Positions 20,101-30,603 of a stretch of 64,000 bases of DNA are shown here, piece by piece; position 1 is the first letter of the stretch; the number at the start of each line of letters is the position of its first letter. The stretch lies in assembly GCA_030407315.1 (NCBI GenBank), contig JALQPE010000115.1, forward strand, positions 1-64,000, written 5' to 3'. This DNA is from Asparagopsis taxiformis. Taxonomy: Eukaryota > Rhodophyta > Florideophyceae > Bonnemaisoniales > Bonnemaisoniaceae. A program made the position numbers and the translations under genes. The notes under the pieces are model-generated. The model saw only the letters and a program-made list of their open reading frames with translations. It did not search any database and was not told the origin of the DNA.

Positions 20101-20769
20101 CACCTCCGGTTCGTCGTCCACTTCGGTTACGTCCTGCGTAGTAGCTTCGGTGACGTTGGAGCGAGCAGGGTGCTTCGTGCCTCCACTGGAGGGTCTTGCA
20201 GAGCGAGCAGGGCGCTTCGTGCCTCCCGAAACCGGAGTGGAGCGTGCTGGATGCTTCGTACCCCCCGAACCAGTGATTTCGCCTGCCGGACCGGTACTGG
20301 GCATCCGTCCCGAGCTGGCCTGGTTCGTCGCTGCGTTGAAGTTTGACGCTGCAGCAGGGGTACGAATGTCGCTAGGGCCATCCTCCGCAGCGGGGCGCAT
20401 CATCCGAGTATCCCAAGGGTAAAACGCCGCGGCGTATGCTCCACCCATCGTGTCCGGCGGTCCCTCGGCGCCATCAAACATGTACGGGAACGGGAGGTCC
20501 TTGAACTTGTCCTTAGTCGCAATGTTGCGCACGACGATATAGTCCGCCTCGTCGGTTTCCGGCAGCTGGTGGTTGTGCAGCGTGCGCGGAAGGCCAACAT
20601 CGCCACCAGCAGTGCTCACCGAAGCCGTCCCAATATGCACAGCCGCACCGTCCACGTCCGCAAACAAATTGACATCGACGCCGCGCTTGAGTCCGCGCGA
20701 CTCCGCTGACGCGCTCACTTGATCGCCGCAAACCGTTGAAAACAAACTGCTGAAATGCGTATCCGCCAT
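17074..20769 (-). CDS. ParB-like domain fused to an Fe(II)/2-oxoglutarate dioxygenase, 1231 aa
   Basis: I place the start at the ATG at 20769 (context AACAACCATGG); an in-frame ATG at 20952 would add 61 residues unlike the family. Seen: three GGTKxPARS repeats at 168-204; ParB-like residues about 255-345 with VIDGLHRLNAM (322-332); a helical region to 600; basic KKKTKARRKRR (620-630); an acidic disordered linker to 760; then the dioxygenase with HND (1103-1105), His1177 in YVQHAG and Arg1193 in TTRYHTYF. The stretch from 1027 to 1200 aligns with the 986-aa protein. Known: HxD...H...R binds Fe(II) and 2-oxoglutarate. Inferred: same class of nuclear enzyme as the gene at 4011. Its coding sequence is richer in G+C than the neighbouring genes. 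The last 23 codons lie inside the inverted duplication. Confidence 0.8.
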   Translation of the reverse strand: MADTHFSSLFSTVCGDQVSASAESRGLKRGVDVNLFADVDGAAVHIGTASVSTAGGDVGLPRTLHNHQLPETDEADYIVVRNIATKDKFKDLPFPYMFDGAEGPPDTMGGAYAAAFYPWDTRMMRPAAEDGPSDIRTPAAASNFNAATNQASSGRMPSTGPAGEITGSGGTKHPARSTPVSGGTKRPARSARPSSGGTKHPARSNVTEATTQDVTEVDDEPEVAESIREQQGTQITVPKFVTSDYVGEGATVLVRQLVEPAVTLRDVKEDHVEDLRNNMLAVGYVSSSRITATVLRSQNTHLPADTRLFQNGKFHANANVTVIDGLHRLNAMHSIADDFTRLTRMHRTKLPQDANRLRWVTQPLDVYYLRRKDNSDLQPHEIIHKSAESNHTTGTQLTERSLVRILSSIQQFIRTIAVANNVENAGDLRESDVIRTLFEAQFMGMMNSTNTARRWTRLAIATLKHPVLDEVLRELNNSERRNEIGITHLDHKIVRELLEENFVFVLRGLSEYLNPAHGGRPDGRFDVNDFYTYVRRVTAIANSLYAAYGRPKSIMRKSFLSTEMAIGSVKQPKELQWHLTNAIAMYRGDDRSSEVRMRRRATRLQDLETNLKEFFNPTLKKKTKARRKRRPSAANVRLTHKKQRNVEHEPASHGIRRRSQRLRSTGSTRLEEEEPVVVQQSAGEEEQAVVDKPTDQQQATASGDEVDEDSARSPDSAVEIVPQDNQRAGATPSNQESVHNVSDEEENNSADEGQVESKGVREVTITLTVPEGVEVDEDGYIVRDSPSEHDLLFDDRMPSLPDDFEVKDRAEGHHLAQRPADVIASVRVGCLPPIELRLLLESVEIDEEGREVRYLKQVAMDPVFEGLHIPEQHRARHLVFEIDTIYPMFFAAWKMAAKAMCEPTSTFLPSRLDFAQVARMSTSWKDSYEAGTGMAYFHNCRTEINERGYTVMHNFADVSYLDASDKFPFDLGLMEEIPIQELFRYFLGTWEGEEVHKDPGNRQLWSPIVNTGDDETDEKNRNEGRARFTSTRHCLVDYAENDETHIDRFKFVTRRALLDVWLGILVRLIGLEECGLPGEKLVMPASGGRFLITGKGCPRQVPHNDFPVPPRDRKDQLPGYFVIANGDDPFPIWVCPGSHKYVFSKALELDMYAKTMKLNKVIVPPRSVFIGHGYVQHAGAGHVDRVVSHTTTRYHTYFRNASYPIPDNVSLPSLRLKNVVNLLPEAVKITA

Positions 20770-21089
20770 GGTTGTTGAGTTGGAAAGGAAAAGAGATGGT
20801 TGACGTTGACGTATTGGAGTGATGTGGATGGTATGTTTCACGTTAAGTTGAAGAATGGTCGTGAACGCCAATCGCTGGAAATAATAACACAATACAACCG
20901 AAATTTTGTTAGGTACACACCTATCGTGACCGCTGGAATGCAAGAGAGGCAATCGAGATGTGAGTGTCCGTTCGGAATGGGCCCGAGTCGGGCTCTCGAA
21001 ACCTGACGAGGTGGCGTGAAGCAGGCAGTGTCCTTGATGTGTAATGTGTTAAAATTACAGCTGTCAAGCTAGGCGGGTTTTGGGCGGCT

Positions 21090-22320
21090 GCGAGCACCCC
21101 TTTATCCGGGGAACACCCTGATTTGAGTTAAAATTTGGGCTATTCTCAAAAACATGCACATGTGAACATGTTTTTGAGATGGGGGTGTGCCGTACGGCAC
21201 AATCGACCCGCCCAAATCGTTGATTTTTGCAAGATTTTTTGTGCCCGAAATTTTAGAATTTCTGGGCTGGCCAGCAATGCATCTGAGCTGGACATCCGCC
21301 GGACGTCCAATTCAGGTTAGTCGTGTGCTGCCTACATCGACGCATTGCAGAAACTAAGCCAGCGGGCTCACTACTAATACAAAGTGCACGGAATATGAGT
21401 AACGTGATGGGTGAGTAGTGTTTGTGTTGAGGGAGTAAGGCGGGACCATTATGAAACACGGAAGAAGATTTCTCCCTAGCATAACTTAGGCTTAAAGCCT
21501 GGAATCGACCCATCTTTCGGCGCCATTTAGCCTCACAGTTAGTGCTTACAGAAGCCAGTGATGGCCCCACTCGGGGCGGCGGCTGGTTCCTGGGGCCGTT
21601 GTGGCCAAATTAGACACCCTGATTTGAATTAAAATTTGGGCTATTCTCAAAAACATGCACATGTGAACATGTTTTTGAGATGGGGGTGTGCCGTACGGCA
21701 CAATCGACCCGCCCAAATCGTTGATTTTTCACAATTTTTTCTGCCCGAAATTTTAGAATTTCTGGGCTAGCCAGCAATGTAATTAAGCCGGACATCCACC
21801 AGACGTCCATTCTGGGTTGTTCGTGTGCTGCTCACATCCACGCATTACAGCAACCACGCAGGCGGGCCCACTGCTCATACGAAGTGCACGTAGTATGTGC
21901 AGCACGATGGATGAGTAGTGTTTGTCGTGAGAAAGTGGGGTGGGAGCATGTCGAAACAAGGACCAAAACTTTGCCCTGGCGTATTGAGCCTGAGCCTGGA
22001 ATCGATCCTTCGTGAGATGTGGCTTTGCTTACAGTTGATGCTTACAGAAGCCAGCGATGGCCCCGCTCGGGGCGTCGGATGGCTTCTTCTGGGGCCGTTG
22101 TGGCCAGATTAGACACCTTGATTTGAGTTGAATTTTGAGCCATTCTCAAAAACATGCACATGTGAACATGTTTTTGAGATGGGGGTGTGCCGTACGGCAC
22201 TTTTGACCGCCCAAATCGATGTATTTTTGCATTTTTTTTCTGACTGAAATTTTAGAATTTCTGGGCTCGCCAGCAATGCAATTGAGCTGGACATTCACCG
22301 GACGTCCATTTCAGGTTGGT
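21090..22320 (+). repeat. Satellite of about 500 bp with two embedded palindromes
   Basis: Two and a half units with a period of about 500 bp (AACATGCACA at 21151, 21652 and 22151). Each unit carries a hairpin with a perfect 12-bp stem (CTCAAAAACATG / CATGTTTTTGAG) around a CACATGTG loop, then the 14-bp palindrome GTGCCGTACGGCAC, then GAAATTTTAGAATTTCTGGG, and a GGACGTCC close to the end. The rest of the unit (for example 21310-21600 and 21820-22100) is about 290 bp of non-coding sequence ending GGGGCCGTTGTGGCC. Confidence 0.9.
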
Positions 22321-22344
22321 CGAGTATTGCACATGGATACAGTT

Positions 22345-23340
22345 TTGCAGCTATTTCTCAGCCCAACATTTTAGAATTTCAGGGCTGACCAGCAATGTAA
22401 CCGAGCCGGACTTCCACTGGACGTCCATTTCAAGCTAGGCGAGTGCTGCACATTTGCTCGCATCGCAGCAACTAAGCAAGTGTTGAGAGCACCGAGATGC
22501 CATGCAGACAAGAGGGAATCGGCTGCAAACGGCTTCCCTGGTCGGCGGCTGGATGTCTGGATGTGAATGGCTGCAAGCATGGAAATCTTGCTACCGCACG
22601 GCGCATACACACTGCAGCAGCACATCACTGACGCATGCGAAAGTTGGGTGCTGCAGTGCGTGGTTGTTTGTGTGTGTATGACGAACCTTGTGGTATCCCT
22701 AGGCGTGCACTGGTGCAAAAAGTTTGGACTGCCCCATCGGTCGTACTTTGACGCATTTACATGCATCGGAGAACGACCAAGGAGGTAGAGCAGCAATCGC
22801 TGTTGGCTGAGCGTCCAAACTAGAGGGCTTTGGGCAATGGTTCTATAGCAGTCATTTAAAGGACGCCCACCGTTGATGACTGAGATCCACGGTGTGTTTA
22901 GTATTCATGGTGTTGTCCTGCATTGGCGGACGTCGAAGACGAGTACTTCCAGTGAGCGTCCAAGGTGAACAGCTCAGCAGAGGATTATGATGTGGATGTG
23001 AAGGCATGGATGAGGCCAGCAGGAACGTTTCTGCAAGATGGGCGTGAGTGGGTAAGTGAGCGGGGAGGGGCCGCTCGGGGCGCTTGGTAGCCTCTGGGGC
23101 CGTTGTGGCCAAATTAGAATCAAGCCTATGTCCGGCGGACGTCCTGAATTGCTTTATTTTTTGGGCTATTCTCAAAAACATGCACATGTGAACATGTTTT
23201 TGAGATGGGGGTGTGCCGTACGGCACTTTTGACCGCCCAAATCGATGTATTTTTGCATTTTTTTTCTGACTGAAATTTTAGAATTTCTGGGCTCGCCAGC
23301 AATGCAATTGCGCTGGTCATTCATCGGACGTCTATATGTG
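22345..23340 (+). repeat. Degenerate and partial satellite copies
   Basis: A fragment at about 22350-22440 repeats only the part from TTTTAGAATTTC to the GGACGTCC end. A fuller copy with both palindromes lies at about 23100-23340, starting from GGGGCCGTTGTGGCC. Between them (22440-23090) is sequence I cannot assign. Confidence 0.75.
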
Positions 23341-23558
23341 CTCAAGCGATTGCTGTCTGCTTCAAATACTTGAGACATTATTGCCCCACACGACATAAAG
23401 TCCCCCAACATGCGACGCCCATCAAACATAAACAATTTCATCCTCTTACTACATTCTAGTCGCACACATACATCCATCTCCAAACAAAAAATGTCATTTA
23501 AACACCACCAGTTCCGCTTCATCGTACGCCAATACCGCCCAGTCGCCCAGCAGACAAG

Positions 23559-23918
23559 CTAGCCGTGCAGAAAATAAGCACCGCCATCTACGACGGAAAC
23601 GACTGGATCTCATCATCGCTCTCAGCATTTCCAACAAGCCCAACATGTTTCCCCTACGTCACCCTCCAAAACGATACCATTGTATACTTCTGCATTCTCC
23701 GTCAATTGCATTCATTCAATCTGCGCAATGAATTCTTCAATCTCGAAGCCGGCCGGGTTTTCTGCCCATCCTGCAATAAGGGCATTGGAGAAAGTTCTCT
23801 AGCAATGGCCACTAAAGCCTTGATGCAACTACACGGTGCTGATTGCTTCTATCGCTTCCTCAAATCTGTCGACATTTACAACATACCATCCATCCGACAC
23901 ATTTCCAAACTAAAATAG
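23559..23918 (+). CDS. Hypothetical ORF, weak
   Basis: A frame of about 120 codons without a good ATG. It begins in-frame near KLAVQKISTAIYDGNDW and includes a CPSCNKG stretch. A short ATG-initiated frame just upstream (MSFKHHQFRF, from 23490) ends in a stop and could be an earlier piece. I recognise no family. It could be the remnant of a broken gene or chance. Confidence 0.22.
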   Translation, partial: LAVQKISTAIYDGNDWISSSLSAFPTSPTCFPYVTLQNDTIVYFCILRQLHSFNLRNEFFNLEAGRVFCPSCNKGIGESSLAMATKALMQLHGADCFYRFLKSVDIYNIPSIRHISKLK

Positions 23919-23939
23919 ACTGTTCATTGACAAACTCGT

Positions 23940-25970
23940 GTGTAGCCCCATTTAGACCACTCACCACTGGTATCTGCTGAGTCACCGCGCACTGCCCTGG
24001 TGCTCCCTCCTGAATTCGCTTGGGCTGTCTCAATACATTCCGTACTATGCCTATGAAGCAGTCCCGTTATGGATCAGCGTTCTGCGTGTTCAGCACATCA
24101 TCCCCACGTTACCAGAGCTGCAATTTCTCAGCGGTACGGGTATCATCAATCCTTAGCACAGATGTGATACAGCAGCCGATGCAGGTCAATTTCTAGACTC
24201 ATAATTTTGCACTCAAGAAGGGAGATCGGTATGGAAATTGTCCAGGCATAACAAACCGCCTGTCCTGCTCTCCTGCAGAGCAAACTCCATCGATCCAGTT
24301 GATCAGGAACCTGGCGACATGTACTCGGCGTTCGTTCCGGACGCGGAAAGGGCAAATTGTTGTGTGGCGTTTGCAGATTCAGTCGCAACGGGAAGCGATG
24401 AAACTTTCCGCATGGCGTTTGACGGCGGTTTATCTGAGACAGACATCGCGCGATCGGTGTTTCTGTCCAGATGAAGCTGGAGATCAATGCCGTATTTGAG
24501 CTGATAATTGGAGCAAAGATTTGAAACAAATTTTCTGTGCAAATTTACGACGCGACACGGCAGAGGGTGGATAACTCAACGTTAGATGTTATTGGTTGAG
24601 CCAACATTACAAGACCGTACCGACGACACGCGCAATCATTGATTTTTCGCTCATTGCTTAGAGAGCAAAACTGTCCAATGGTCGTATCAAGTTAGACCAG
24701 CACATATTTCCGCAACATCTTGGTGGAACGAAGTCGGTGCTCACGAAAGCCTGAGAGCTGCCTTGAGTCGAGGCTTTTGTACGCCGCCTTATCTGTGGTA
24801 GTTTCATACTGCGTTGTTTCACCATTGGACTTGTGCCACGCACACTTGGATCTCTCTCCATACGTACGTGTAGATAAGATGTGAATTGAGCTACAATAGC
24901 ATACCAAACTGGAAACCAGTATCTACATGCTTTGTGAGAATATAATGCCTCTTCCTCGAGAAAAGGCCTCCTTCGGAATACTAGATTTCATTCAACCATA
25001 TCCATCCATCTCCCATCGCTTCAGCATGAAATCATCACCATTCCATCCATCGCAACGTTCGTCTCTATCCAAAAACTACTCTCCACACATCTCCCCGATC
25101 TTTCAGTCCGACCGTACCCGGCGGCGGCCGAGAGAAACGTACTGGCCATTGTTAAAAGTATCTACGACGGCAATGAGCGCATATATTAAATCATTCTCTA
25201 TGTGAACACAGACCCTAATTGCCTCTCGTTTGTGGCAGAAATGAAACAAACACAAAGACTGCAACTCGTCCATGCGAGAAGCAAAAGCTACAGATTTTTA
25301 GCAAGTATCGATAGCTACAAAGAACCACTGCAACGTTTATTCCAGACTTGTATAAATTTTCATTAGCAATTACATTACCAAACACGAATAGTATTGCATT
25401 AAGATTTTTATGAGAATGACAGGGGTCCGCGGCCGGGTTCCCTCCAGCTCAGCTTAGCTCAGCTCCGGATGCAGATGTGGTGAAGGGAAGAGAGAACAGT
25501 CAGATATTCTACCATAATCTGATTTGATTTGCAATCCGAGAACTTCTTGACTCCCAAATGGTGTAAACAGTATCCCTGCATATTGGCATCGACCAAAAGA
25601 ACTGCAGCACTAACTCAATTTTCATTGCAGAGATCAGCACAACGTATTCGTCTTGAGTGTCACAAGTTGCTCTTAGATGGCGCTAGCTCGAAGCTAGGAG
25701 AGTTGGTAGTTGTGCCGAGTCGGCGTCTTCGGTTTGATCGCTCGTGTGAATCATTTATGATATGATATGATATCCAAGCAAAATGGCAGGCAAGGAGATA
25801 CAAAGCCACGCAACAATCAAGCTTACCACATTCCCCAGCCAGAATCACCATAGCAATCCTTGCAGTCTGCATCCCACAGATCATCTTACGCAGTGCGTGC
25901 TGCCCAGGTCGTTATTCGGCCCTATCCAGAAACACTTTCAGGCCTAGTGCAACCAGTAGATCTGAAATGG
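23940..25970. other. No supported gene
   Basis: About 2 kb with only short overlapping frames on both strands and mixed base composition. A small direct repeat (GATATGATATGATATCC near 25760) and a CAGCTCAGCTTAGCTCAGCTC run near 25445 are the only visible structure. Confidence 0.4.
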
Positions 25971-25974
25971 AAAT

Positions 25975-26545
25975 GGACGTCCGGTGAATGACCAGCGCAA
26001 TTGCATTGCTGGCGAGCCCAGAAATTCTAAAATTTCAGTCAGAAAAAAAATGCAAAAATACATCGATTTGGGCGGTCGAAAGTGCCGTACGGCACACCCC
26101 CATCTCAAAAACATGTTCACATGTGCATGTTTTTGAGAATGGCTCAAAATTCAACTCAAATCAAGGTGTCTAATCTGGCCACAACGGCCCCAGAAGAAGC
26201 CATCCGACGCCCCGAGCGGGGCCATCGCTGGCTTCTGTAAGCATCAACTGTAAGCAAAGCCACATCTCACGAAGGATCGATTCCAGGCTCAGGCTCAATA
26301 CGCCAGGGCAAAGTTTTGGTCCTTGTTTCGACATGCTCCCACCCCACTTTCTCACGACAAACACTACTCATCCATCGTGCTGCACATACTACGTGCACTT
26401 CGTATGAGCAGTGGGCCCGCCTGCGTGGTTGCTGTAATGCGTGGATGTGAGCAGCACACGAACAACCCAGAATGGACGTCTGGTGGATGTCCGGCTCAAT
26501 TGCATTGCTGGCCAGCCCAGAAATTCTAAAATTTCCAAAAAGTCA
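25975..26545 (-). repeat. Inverted copy of the 500-bp satellite
   Basis: Reverse complement of about 21780-22320, nearly identical, including the hairpin, GTGCCGTACGGCAC and GGACGTCC. With the forward copies it forms a 550-bp inverted repeat about 3.7 kb apart. The copy ends at about 26540, after which the sequence is unrelated. Confidence 0.88.
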
Positions 26546-27250
26546 ATTTGGTGGCCCATCATCTCCCGTGCAGAAAACTTTCGCACTCATTTCTGATATA
26601 CGTTTTGACATGTTTCTTACTTTTAAGCATCAGGAAAGGCGTTACGGAAAATTGGGACTACGCCACTTGTGAGCCGCGTCGTCTGAGATAGCGAGTAGAG
26701 TTTGTTGTATAGTATTTATATTGTATTCTAAATGTGCGTTCGAGACCTCGTTTGTAATGTTCTCGTGGTTTTGTGGGTATCAGTTTTGTGCTCACTTCTG
26801 GCAGCCCAATGGTGGAATGTGCCTGAGCGATCAATCATCACCTACTGCTAGGTCATACATTTTGCTGGAAACGTTTGCTTGGAAGGACGAATGACCGCCG
26901 TGGGAGATGGATTTTCAATTAATTCATTTGAAATAATAAAATTATATTAATTGCGAACTTCATGGAATAAGTTTGTGCTTTACAGTAGATATTACAGGGA
27001 TCATTTAAGGGAAGCAAATGGATTGTGATATATATGATTATACCATTTCGATGTTCTCGATCCGGATCTCATCATTCGGGAGTTCAGAGACCATGGCTTG
27101 GGCCATTATTAATCTCAATACCGGCGATGATATGGAGTATGCACAGCAGGACTTAAGCTGACGTTGAAAGCTGTCCAGTCGACGCCGCAGGTTAACCTGT
27201 GGAATTCCACTTCTCCGCCGTCACTGGCTGAGGTTCTTTGGCCGTGTTTC
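26546..27250. other. No supported gene
   Basis: AT-rich sequence without a convincing ORF. It leads into the microexon-like array. Confidence 0.4.
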
Positions 27251-27254
27251 CTTT

Positions 27255-28377
27255 CTTGGTGTAGAGGATAGAACGACGGTGAGTATGGCAGTTTGGAGAG
27301 TATGCAGCGAGGGAAGGGTGTGTTTTGAGTCGTACTGTTGTCGTTGATGCGATATAGATTCAATAGAACCTTCGTGAGTCATGGTTTGCATGTTGTGAAC
27401 GATGGGAGGCAGGTAAGTAAGTGAGTCTCGCGGGTGTGCAATAAGGGATGCATGGGTTTTTAGTCTGACTGTTCTGGTTCATTTTGATGTTGTATAGGTG
27501 GTGCAGGAATAGTGATGAAGTAAGGTAAGTTTCATTGAGGTTAAAGACGGGTTTCGCGATGAAATGGAATGCTGACTACATTTTTTCGTTGCACGATTTG
27601 TGACTTATTGGTTGTATTGTTTGTATGATGTAACGAGATGAAGAGGTTAAGTGCGTCCTGACTCAGGATTCACCCTCGGAGGGTACGAAGCGAGGGAAGT
27701 GTTTGTTTTGAATTTGACTGTCGTCTTTTATGCAATATTTATTTATTGGGAGCTTAGTGATTCATGGTGCATATTTGCTGAAGGGTGGAAGGGAGGTAGG
27801 CGAGCATTTGAGGGGTGCAGTGAGTGGAATGTGGTGCAGTGAGTGGAATGTGGGTTTTGAGTCTGACTGCTGTGGTTGATGCTGATTTTGTGTAGGTGAT
27901 TCTGGAATGGTGATGACGGAAGGTAAGTTACATTGAGCGCCTAGTTAAGTTGCGCGAAGATATGGAATGCTGACTACATTTTTTTGTACAACTTTTGACT
28001 TATGGTTTCTATTGTGTGCAGGATACAACGAGGGTAAGTGAGTTCTGAGGGTATGCAGCGAGGGAAGCATGGGTTTTCAGTCCGACTGTTGTTGTTGATT
28101 TCGATTTGTTGTAGGTGATGCAGGAATGGTGATGACGGAAGGTAAGTTGCATTTAGCGCGCAGTCCGGTGGTGCGAAGATGCGGAATGTTGACTTCATTT
28201 GTTGGTTGTGAGATTTTTGACTTTTGGTCTGTATTTTGTGTAGAATGAAACGAGGGTAAGTGAGTTCTGAGGGTATGCATCGAGGGAAGTGTTTGTTTCG
28301 AATCTGACTATTGCAGTTGATGCGATATTTATTCATTGGAAGCTTATCAAGTCATGGTGCGTATTGTGTCGAGCGAA
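27255..28377 (+). repeat. Tandem array resembling repeated microexons, copy 1
   Basis: Units of about 200 bp repeat with variation. Each holds a 27-nt block (27498-27524, 27896-27922, 28115-28141, type GTGATGCAGG...GACGGAAG) preceded by TAG and followed by GTAAGT. Better-preserved units also hold a 12-nt block (28022-28033, 28244-28255) bounded by CAG or TAG and GTAAGT. The segments between are 80-102 nt and contain CTGAC-type branch-point sequences (TGCTGACTAC, GTCTGACTG) 40-60 nt before the AG. This is the layout of small exons and short introns. Whether it is transcribed is unknown. The array ends where the inverted duplication begins. Confidence 0.7.
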
Positions 28378-28389
28378 CACTACTGAGTT

Positions 28390-28770
28390 TGAGATCAAAA
28401 AATGTAGTAAATTTACTGCCTGAGGCAGTAAAAATCACTGCCTGAGCAATGTAGTGCCTGAGGCAGTAAAATTACTATTTTAATTTTTTCAGTTCTAGTG
28501 CCGTAGGCAGTAAAATACAAAATTTCCTGGCAGTACGCTATGTAGCAGAATTCAGTACTGTACGATAGCAAATTCTAGTAATTTTTGCTGGTACCACAGG
28601 GCAGTAGTGCAATGCAGTGATTTTTGATGATTTCTGCAATGGAATGTACTGCCGTACAGTACTGCCCTGGCAAATGACCTGGCATTAGAATCAGGCAGTA
28701 AAATATACTGGCTCCGGCAGTGAATTGTACTGCCTGCAAGTACTGCCTTGATAGTAATTGGTGATTGGTA
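28390..28770. repeat. ACTGCC palindrome cluster, right
   Basis: By my count thirteen exact ACTGCC or GGCAGT hexamers in about 370 bp, in both orientations, including TTTACTGCCTGAGGCAGTAA. It is the inverted copy of 16710-17110. Confidence 0.85.
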
Positions 28771-29079
28771 TTTTCTGAGATTCAATATTGCAATAGTTGT
28801 CCAGGATAGGGTCGTTGTGCAATGTGTTCGCATGTGAGTTCAAGTAGAGAAGAGAGGAAACTATTCTGAAGCTACTAGTAGTGAGAAGTGTAGAGGATGC
28901 ATGGTCACATGGAAATGACCGTTACAAAAAAGGTAGGAGAAAATCGGTCGTTTTACGAGGATATGAATAGAGTAGGTGGCATTATTTGTTACTATTGTTA
29001 GCAATTAGCATTCTCGTTGTACGGAAAGCGTTGAGAGGGACACACTGTGATTGGAACGAGAGGCGAAGTTTGACAGAAG

Positions 29080-30603
29080 ATGGAATCTCAGCGTCGTGAG
29101 GAAAATCCAAATGACTGCCTAGCAGGGATTATTCGAGAGGGATTCAGGACAGTGACTGGGGAAGTTCGTCGTATTGGGGAGAGGATGGATGAGATCGACG
29201 ATGATCGAACGTCCCAACGCCAGAAAATCGAAAAGCTGATGAGTCTCGTCGAGTTTATAGTAACGGAACTGCAGGGTGTGAAAGACATCTGTGATGGTTT
29301 ATTACAGCAGAGTCAGGGCACTTCGAAGAAGGGGATGACTGACAAGGACAGGGACCGGTTGCGCATCTCGCAGTCAGCAGAACTATCGTTTTCTTACAAT
29401 TTTCTGTGTGCAGTATTTGGAACTGTTGTACCTTTGCTGGTCAACAAGATTGGTGCTGGAGCGACAATTTACACCAACCAAGGAATCTATGACCTCCGTG
29501 GTTGCAGGCTGCTCTCTGCAATGATGTTTGCAAAGCAGAGCAATGACAAGAGAGATGTGTTCCAATCCAACACCGGGAAGAACAACATCGAGCTTCGTTT
29601 CCAAGTGGTAATGTCTCTCCTGCGGAACATTCAGAAGGAAAAGTCGGGTACAGGCCGTACAATGGAAGGCTCGAGCTCTGGACGCGATTCGAATGCGTTC
29701 AACGTCTGGAAGGAGAACAAGTACATTCCGGACAAAATAATCGAAGAAGTTGTTTATGGTGCCACTGGCGATGGCCGAAACCAGCCTGCAGGAAGCATTG
29801 ACGGAGGAGCTAGGAAGCGGAGGAAAACAGATGCAGATGGTGGACAATTGAGCAAGCGTGAAATATCTTTGGCTGTTACGAAAGTTGCGCTGACAAAGGT
29901 GCTCGGTTTCCTGAACAAGTCTAGAGAGCAGGTGCGCCATCGATTCCTTGTCGAACTGGGGTTCGCTCTAGTGTTGGAAAATGACGCATCTATCACTTTC
30001 GAGTTTCCAACTCACGATATCATTCCAGATATGGACATTATCCCCGATACCCGTGTGACCAACGGAAATCTAAGGCCTGAGGAACGGAAAGTTGTGGATG
30101 ACAAGAATTCCGAGATCATGGTACAATTCATCACTGAGCGGAAAGAAATGGTGGTCATCATTCAGTACGAAGTCGAGATATCGGGATGTATGGCCAAAAG
30201 GATGATTCGAAGGAGAATCAATATCCTGGAGGTAGCCCTGAACACTGCAATTGCTTTCCTTCAATGCACGAGTAGAACGGTTTTCCTGCGACGTTCCTGC
30301 AATTCACTCAGATTTGTCTATGCAATCGCTTCTGGGATTCTAGGAATTTTCAAGGTGCAATCAGGTCAGACCTTCGAAGAAAGTGTACAAGACGAGCTCA
30401 AACAATTAGGAAAGGCGATGTTGCCGAGTGAGCGAATCTGTAAGAGGCATCTCTGCGAAGATGTACTGACAATTACTAACGAAAAATTCGAAGAACAACA
30501 CTTGGAACAGCGTAGTACCGCGTTTGAGGAGGATAGCGGACATGGAAATGAAGAAGATGGGAGTGAAAGCTACGTTGAAGTTTTCCTTGATGAGGAAGAT
30601 TGA
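29080..30603 (+). CDS. Uncharacterised 507-aa protein, right copy
   Basis: Same length as the copy at 14920-16443 and about 96 percent identical by eye, with no gap and no stop. Substitutions include Q49K, R56L, two Asp changes near 129-132, and several conservative changes after 280. The acidic C-terminus and the KRRKT patch are unchanged. It is the only gene of the right-hand module that has stayed open: its neighbours here, the 462-aa and ParB-methyltransferase-SET relics, are broken. That contrast suggests either selection on this gene or chance in a recent duplication. Confidence 0.75.
   Translation: MESQRREENPNDCLAGIIREGFRTVTGEVRRIGERMDEIDDDRTSQRQKIEKLMSLVEFIVTELQGVKDICDGLLQQSQGTSKKGMTDKDRDRLRISQSAELSFSYNFLCAVFGTVVPLLVNKIGAGATIYTNQGIYDLRGCRLLSAMMFAKQSNDKRDVFQSNTGKNNIELRFQVVMSLLRNIQKEKSGTGRTMEGSSSGRDSNAFNVWKENKYIPDKIIEEVVYGATGDGRNQPAGSIDGGARKRRKTDADGGQLSKREISLAVTKVALTKVLGFLNKSREQVRHRFLVELGFALVLENDASITFEFPTHDIIPDMDIIPDTRVTNGNLRPEERKVVDDKNSEIMVQFITERKEMVVIIQYEVEISGCMAKRMIRRRINILEVALNTAIAFLQCTSRTVFLRRSCNSLRFVYAIASGILGIFKVQSGQTFEESVQDELKQLGKAMLPSERICKRHLCEDVLTITNEKFEEQHLEQRSTAFEEDSGHGNEEDGSESYVEVFLDEED

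Noticed and set aside
20770..20952. Upstream ATG at 20952 as the start of the 1231-aa gene
   Set aside because: The extra 61 residues are unlike the basic, disordered starts of the relatives, and the ATG at 20769 has a much better context.
24146..24542. A 127-codon minus-strand frame and overlapping plus frames
   Set aside because: No family resemblance, and several overlapping frames of similar length.
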